DNA of 6,557 nucleotides from JANXSG01 sp038203935 (GTDB lineage: Bacteria; Armatimonadota; Chthonomonadetes; Chthonomonadales; Chthonomonadaceae). The stretch covers positions 1 through 6,557 of the forward strand of contig JBBRDM010000228.1 of the NCBI GenBank assembly GCA_038203935.1, written 5' to 3'. Positions 6,271 through 6,557 of this stretch are shown piece after piece. The notes under the pieces were generated by a model. It saw only the letters and a list, made by a program, of their open reading frames with translations, was not told where the DNA came from and ran no database searches. The position numbers and the translations under genes are program-made. Numbering within the stretch: position 1 is the first letter of the stretch; each line of letters starts with the position of its first letter.

Positions 6271-6557
6271 CTAATGTGTTGTGTTTTTTCGATATCGGAA
6301 CGGATAACTCTTAACTATTTCGCGAATCAGCGTCGTCACGCGGTCGTCTTTATCGACCGATGCAGTGATGCTTTTAACAGTGGGCTGATCATATGGCTCG
6401 AGCCCTCGTCCAAGCGAGTAGGACAGCATCTTCTCGGTGAAATTACGTATAAATTCAGTTCTTCGAGCGAGGAGGAGCTTCTTCAACTCGACCGGGCCGT
6501 CGAATTTCTCACCAGAGTTCAGCACACCGGAAGAGTCCACTCTCACTCCGCCGATCT
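6271..6557 (-). CDS. C-terminal DUF1585 domain of a planctomycete-type cytochrome-associated protein (partial)
   Basis: The visible 94 C-terminal residues are open to the right edge of the window (first full codon reads Ile, then GGVRVDSSG). Motifs are those of the DUF1585 domain: VDSSGVLNSGEKFDGPVELK, LLLARRTEFIRNFTEKMLSY, SLGRGLEPYDQPTVKSI and a final IREIVKSYPFRYRK. In complete proteins this domain closes a large exported polypeptide with DUF1587, DUF1592, DUF1595 and DUF1588, often with a cytochrome c domain at the N-terminus; those parts lie outside the window. The GTG at 6544-6546 is internal, not a start. It stops with TAG 30 nt before the DUF1552 start, so the two are almost certainly co-transcribed. 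An envelope-associated redox or polymer-degradation role is often suggested for such pairs but is not proven. Confidence 0.9.
   Translation of the reverse strand, partial: IGGVRVDSSGVLNSGEKFDGPVELKKLLLARRTEFIRNFTEKMLSYSLGRGLEPYDQPTVKSITASVDKDDRVTTLIREIVKSYPFRYRKNTTH

Noticed and set aside
1..6557. CRISPR array, insertion sequence, tRNA or phage elements
   Set aside because: I saw no regularly spaced repeats, transposase or integrase motifs, target-site duplications or tRNA-like arm sequences on either strand.

Overview
The window looks like chromosomal DNA from a Gram-negative, environmental bacterium with an elaborate cell envelope. Three family signatures support this. The right end has the tail of a DUF1585-type cytochrome/planctomycete-domain protein followed by a Tat-exported DUF1552 (HXXSHH) protein. 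That pairing is typical of Planctomycetota, Verrucomicrobiota, Acidobacteriota and related phyla. The middle has a PEP-CTERM (exosortase-sorted) protein and an exported GlcG/HbpS-like protein. I cannot fix the phylum from sequence alone. All complete genes end in ordinary TAA, TGA or TAG stops, so the standard code applies. I saw no tRNA, rRNA, CRISPR array, transposase or integrase.

Layout: (1) Positions 1-1625, minus strand, AT-rich. A WD40-like beta-propeller protein with a signal peptide (531-1625) is followed downstream by the start of a second envelope protein (253 to the window edge) with an N-terminal membrane anchor and propeller-like strands. (2) Positions 1626-2276: a long AT-rich divergent intergenic region with weak promoter candidates and a 20-bp dyad. 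(3) Positions 2277-3846, plus strand: a two-gene unit, an exported GlcG/HbpS-type haem-binding-like protein and a PEP-CTERM protein. They are 43 nt apart, and the second gene's ribosome-binding site can pair with sequence just after the first gene's stop. A strong rho-independent terminator (3885-3918) closes the unit. (4) Positions 4040-4795, plus strand: a conserved-looking gene starting MCCFSRPV, with a good ribosome-binding site, broken by an in-frame TAA at codon 51. (5) Positions 4807-6557, minus strand: the DUF1585 tail and the DUF1552 protein, 30 nt apart and probably one operon, converging on the broken gene.

Functional reading: nearly every intact gene encodes an exported or envelope-located product (propellers, haem-binding-like protein, exosortase substrate, Tat substrate). 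The DUF1585/DUF1552 pair most likely acts as one module. The GlcG-like and PEP-CTERM genes are probably co-expressed and translationally coupled. The least ordinary observation is the broken gene: a single sense-to-stop change in an otherwise continuous, well-formed reading frame. I see no convincing evidence for a wholly new multi-gene system.
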